Shown here: in pieces, positions 61,940-64,000 of the stretch | Layout of the letters: each line of letters starts with the position of its first letter | Position numbering within the stretch: the stretch's first letter is position 1 | Assembly: GCF_001552195.1 (NCBI RefSeq) | Contig: NZ_BCQS01000027.1 | Coordinates: 1 to 64,000 of the forward strand | Reading direction: 5' to 3' | DNA: 64,000 nucleotides | Origin: Actinomadura latina NBRC 106108 | GTDB taxonomy: Bacteria; Actinomycetota; Actinomycetes; Streptosporangiales; Streptosporangiaceae | Translations under genes and position numbers: made by a program | Notes under the pieces: generated by a model | What the model was told of the DNA's origin: nothing | The model's database searches: none | The model's input: only the letters and a program-made list of their open reading frames with translations

Positions 61940-63211
61940 ATGCACCAACCGCCCGTCCCCCATCTGCAGGACCAGGACCCCGAGATCGCCGGGCTGGTCG
62001 AGGCCGAGGCCCGCCGCCAGTACGAGAAGCTCCGGCTGATCGCGTCCGAGAACTACGTGTCGCCCGCGGTCCTGGAGGCCACCGGGTCGGTCCTGACGAA
62101 CAAGTACTCCGAGGGCTACGCCGGCAAGCGCTACTACGAGGGCCAGCAGAACGTCGACCCGATCGAGCTGCTGGCGATCCAGCGGGCGAAGGAGGTGTTC
62201 GGCGCCGAGCACGCCAACGTCCAGCCGTACTCGGGGTCGCCCGCGAACCTCGCCGTCTACATGGCGTTCCTGGAGCCGGGCGACCCGGTGATGGGGCTGT
62301 CGCTGCCGATGGGCGGGCACCTCACGCACGGCTGGTCGGTGTCGGCCACCGGCAAGTGGTTCCGCCCCGTCCGGTACGACGTGCGCGCCGACACCGGGCG
62401 GGTCGACATGGACCAGGTGCGCGACCTGGCGCTGAAGGAGCGGCCGAAGGTGATCTGGTGCGGCGGCACCGCGATCCCGCGGACGATCGACTTCCCGGCG
62501 TTCGCGGAGATCGCCCGCGAGGCCGGCGCTGTCCTCGCCGCCGACGTCGCGCACATCGCGGGGCTGATCGCGGGCGGCGCCCACCCGTCGCCGATCGGGC
62601 ACGCGGACGTGGTCACCACGACCACGCACAAGACGCTGCGCGGCCCGCGCGGCGCCATGATCCTGTCGACGGCCGAGCACGCGAAGGCGATCGACAAGGC
62701 GGTCTTCCCCGGGTTGCAGGGCGGCCCGCACGACCACACGACCGCCGCGATCGCCGTCGCGCTGAAGGAGGCGGCGCGGCCGGACTTCTCCCGGTACGCG
62801 CGGCAGATCGTCACGAACGCGCAGGTGCTGGCCGCCGCGCTGGTCGACCGCGGCTACGACCTGATCTCCGGCGGCACCGACAACCACCTCATCCTGATCG
62901 ACCTGACGAACAAGGGCGTCGCGGGCAAGCCCGCCGCGCAGGCCCTCGACCGCGCCGGGATCGAGCTGAACTACAACGCCGTCCCGTTCGACCCGCGCAA
63001 GCCGTTCGACCCGTCCGGGCTGCGGCTCGGCACCGCGGCGATCACCACCCGCGGGCTCGGGGAGGAGCACATGCCGCAGGTCGCGGAGTGGATCGACGAG
63101 GTCGTGCTGGGCACCGCCAAGCAGGACGAGGCGGTCGCCGGGCGTGTCGCCGGGAAGATCCGGGAGCTGCTCGCGTCCTACCCGATGCCGGGCTGGGCGC
63201 CGGCGCCCTAG
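61940..63211 (+). CDS. glyA: Serine hydroxymethyltransferase
   Basis: 423-aa PLP enzyme converting serine and THF to glycine and 5,10-methylene-THF, a main one-carbon source. Family text: LIASENYVSPAVLEATGSVLTNKYSEGYAGKRYYEG; Lys231 in THKTLRGPRG forms the PLP Schiff base; LGTAAITTRGLGE near the end. GCGGAGG lies 6 bases before ATG 61940. The ZTP riboswitch in its leader links its output to the folate state. Confidence 0.97.
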   Translation: MHQPPVPHLQDQDPEIAGLVEAEARRQYEKLRLIASENYVSPAVLEATGSVLTNKYSEGYAGKRYYEGQQNVDPIELLAIQRAKEVFGAEHANVQPYSGSPANLAVYMAFLEPGDPVMGLSLPMGGHLTHGWSVSATGKWFRPVRYDVRADTGRVDMDQVRDLALKERPKVIWCGGTAIPRTIDFPAFAEIAREAGAVLAADVAHIAGLIAGGAHPSPIGHADVVTTTTHKTLRGPRGAMILSTAEHAKAIDKAVFPGLQGGPHDHTTAAIAVALKEAARPDFSRYARQIVTNAQVLAAALVDRGYDLISGGTDNHLILIDLTNKGVAGKPAAQALDRAGIELNYNAVPFDPRKPFDPSGLRLGTAAITTRGLGEEHMPQVAEWIDEVVLGTAKQDEAVAGRVAGKIRELLASYPMPGWAPAP

Positions 63212-63218
63212 GCCGTGT

Positions 63219-64000
63219 TCAGGCGCGGCGGAGGATCGTGATCATGCGCCAGGCTTCGGGATCGGTGAGGGCCACGGTGCCCTCGCCGGTCCCGAAGTCG
63301 CCGTAGTGCGCGACCGCGGCGAGGCCGCCCGCGAGGCGGATCGCGGCGTCCAGCTCGGTGGCGGTCCAGAAGCGGTAGGGGACGACGTCGCGGACGACCC
63401 GGGTGCCCTCCGCGCCGGTGACGGTCATCGTCACGTGGTCGTCGGCGATCTGGGTGACGGGGTCGAGCCGGTCGGACGGCTCGCCCCACCGCACGCTGGC
63501 CCGGACGCCGCCGCGCTCGACCGTCCAGCCGGTGCTGACGCTCGGGTCGTCGCCCAGCCGGTCCCGTGGGTGCGACATCTCCACGATGTAGAGGCCGCCG
63601 GGGGACAGGTGCGCGGCGACGCGGTGGAGGTGCGCCACGAACGCGTCCAGGCTCATGAGGTGGGACGTGGAGTCGAGCATGGTCACGATGAGGTCGAACC
63701 GGCGGCCCAGGTCGAACCGCGTCATGTCGTCCTGGACCACCTCGATCTCGACGCCGGCGCGTCCGGCCTCGCGGGCGGCGTAGGCGCACATCTCCGGGTT
63801 GAGGTCGAGCGCCGTCGCGGTCAGGCCGCGCCGCGCGAACTCGCGGGCGTGCTCGGCCGGCCCGGCGGCCAGCTCCAGCACCGACGCCGGCTTCGCGTCC
63901 AGCGCGGCGCACCAGCCGAGGAGCGCGTCGACCTCGGCCGGCACGTCGCGGAACGAGCACGCCAGCTCGTAGGCCCAGGGGTCGTCATAGATGCCGCTCA
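63219..64000 (-). CDS. SAM-dependent methyltransferase (partial)
   Basis: Class I methyltransferase-like protein, 5' end just off the window: the last two bases (64000-63999 on the minus strand) are TG of a probable ATG. The N-terminus reads SGIYDDPWAYELACSFRDVPAEVDALLG. The SAM site is VLELAAGPAEHAREFARRG, followed by DLNPEM and VQDDMTRFDL. DSTSHLMSLDAFVAHLHRVAAHLSPGG and VEMSHPRDRLG are typical of actinobacterial small-molecule methyltransferases. About 260 aa in the window; target unknown. Confidence 0.85.
   Translation of the reverse strand, partial: SGIYDDPWAYELACSFRDVPAEVDALLGWCAALDAKPASVLELAAGPAEHAREFARRGLTATALDLNPEMCAYAAREAGRAGVEIEVVQDDMTRFDLGRRFDLIVTMLDSTSHLMSLDAFVAHLHRVAAHLSPGGLYIVEMSHPRDRLGDDPSVSTGWTVERGGVRASVRWGEPSDRLDPVTQIADDHVTMTVTGAEGTRVVRDVVPYRFWTATELDAAIRLAGGLAAVAHYGDFGTGEGTVALTDPEAWRMITILRRA

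Overview
This window is high-GC chromosomal DNA from a filamentous-type actinomycete, most like Actinomadura or another member of the Thermomonosporaceae or Streptosporangiales. The evidence is strong G/C bias at third codon positions, many GTG and TTG starts, mycothiol-dependent enzymes, whiA, steA/steB and an actinobacterial 5S rRNA. I see no phage, insertion sequence, CRISPR array or tRNA. Gene order is compact, and most neighbours overlap by 1-11 bases or lie within tens of bases.

Layout. 1-290 is the tail of an rRNA operon (23S-5S spacer, 5S, terminator). 360-9440 holds an RGG-repeat/TPR protein, a Tat-exported PhoX-like protein, an MBL hydrolase with a DUF1015 protein, a TPR protein, a HAD phosphatase, an SCP2-like protein and TlyA. 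9568-18600 is a long plus-strand run of nadK, recN, steA, steB, a MraY-like membrane protein, a MurJ-like flippase and a GT4 glycosyltransferase, with a DNA repair, division and envelope theme. 18601-29656 holds a Mn-riboswitch-controlled TerC, a two-domain acyl-CoA dehydrogenase, a lipoprotein-MoxR-VWA set, an HxlR-controlled MFS exporter and a membrane adenylate cyclase. 29708-34219 holds mscR with an MBL partner, a secreted lipase, and a second MBL gene with a small ATPase.

34320-39513 is the most unusual part. A small membrane protein is followed by a giant Crp/Fnr-NB-ARC-TPR regulator, then a stand-alone paralogous Crp/Fnr protein. 39520-42203 holds a mycothiol-dependent enzyme, a zinc-ribbon/MBL protein and an NTF2-like/TetR pair. 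42392-52726 holds uvrA, two Rieske lipoproteins, an MscS channel and the conserved uvrC-rapZ-yvcK-whiA run. 52727-55966 is a minus-strand cassette of three paralogous membrane-anchored proteins that I could not assign to a named function. 56190-60120 is gap-pgk-tpiA-secG-rbpA, ending in a clear terminator. 60310-63211 holds an Lrp regulator, an EamA transporter and glyA, whose ZTP riboswitch begins inside the transporter's 3' end. A methyltransferase gene runs off the right edge.

Regulatory DNA is unusually readable here. There are two riboswitches (yybP-ykoY before terC, ZTP before glyA), paired palindromic operators for the HxlR and TetR regulators, a candidate Lrp inverted repeat and a candidate LexA box before uvrA.
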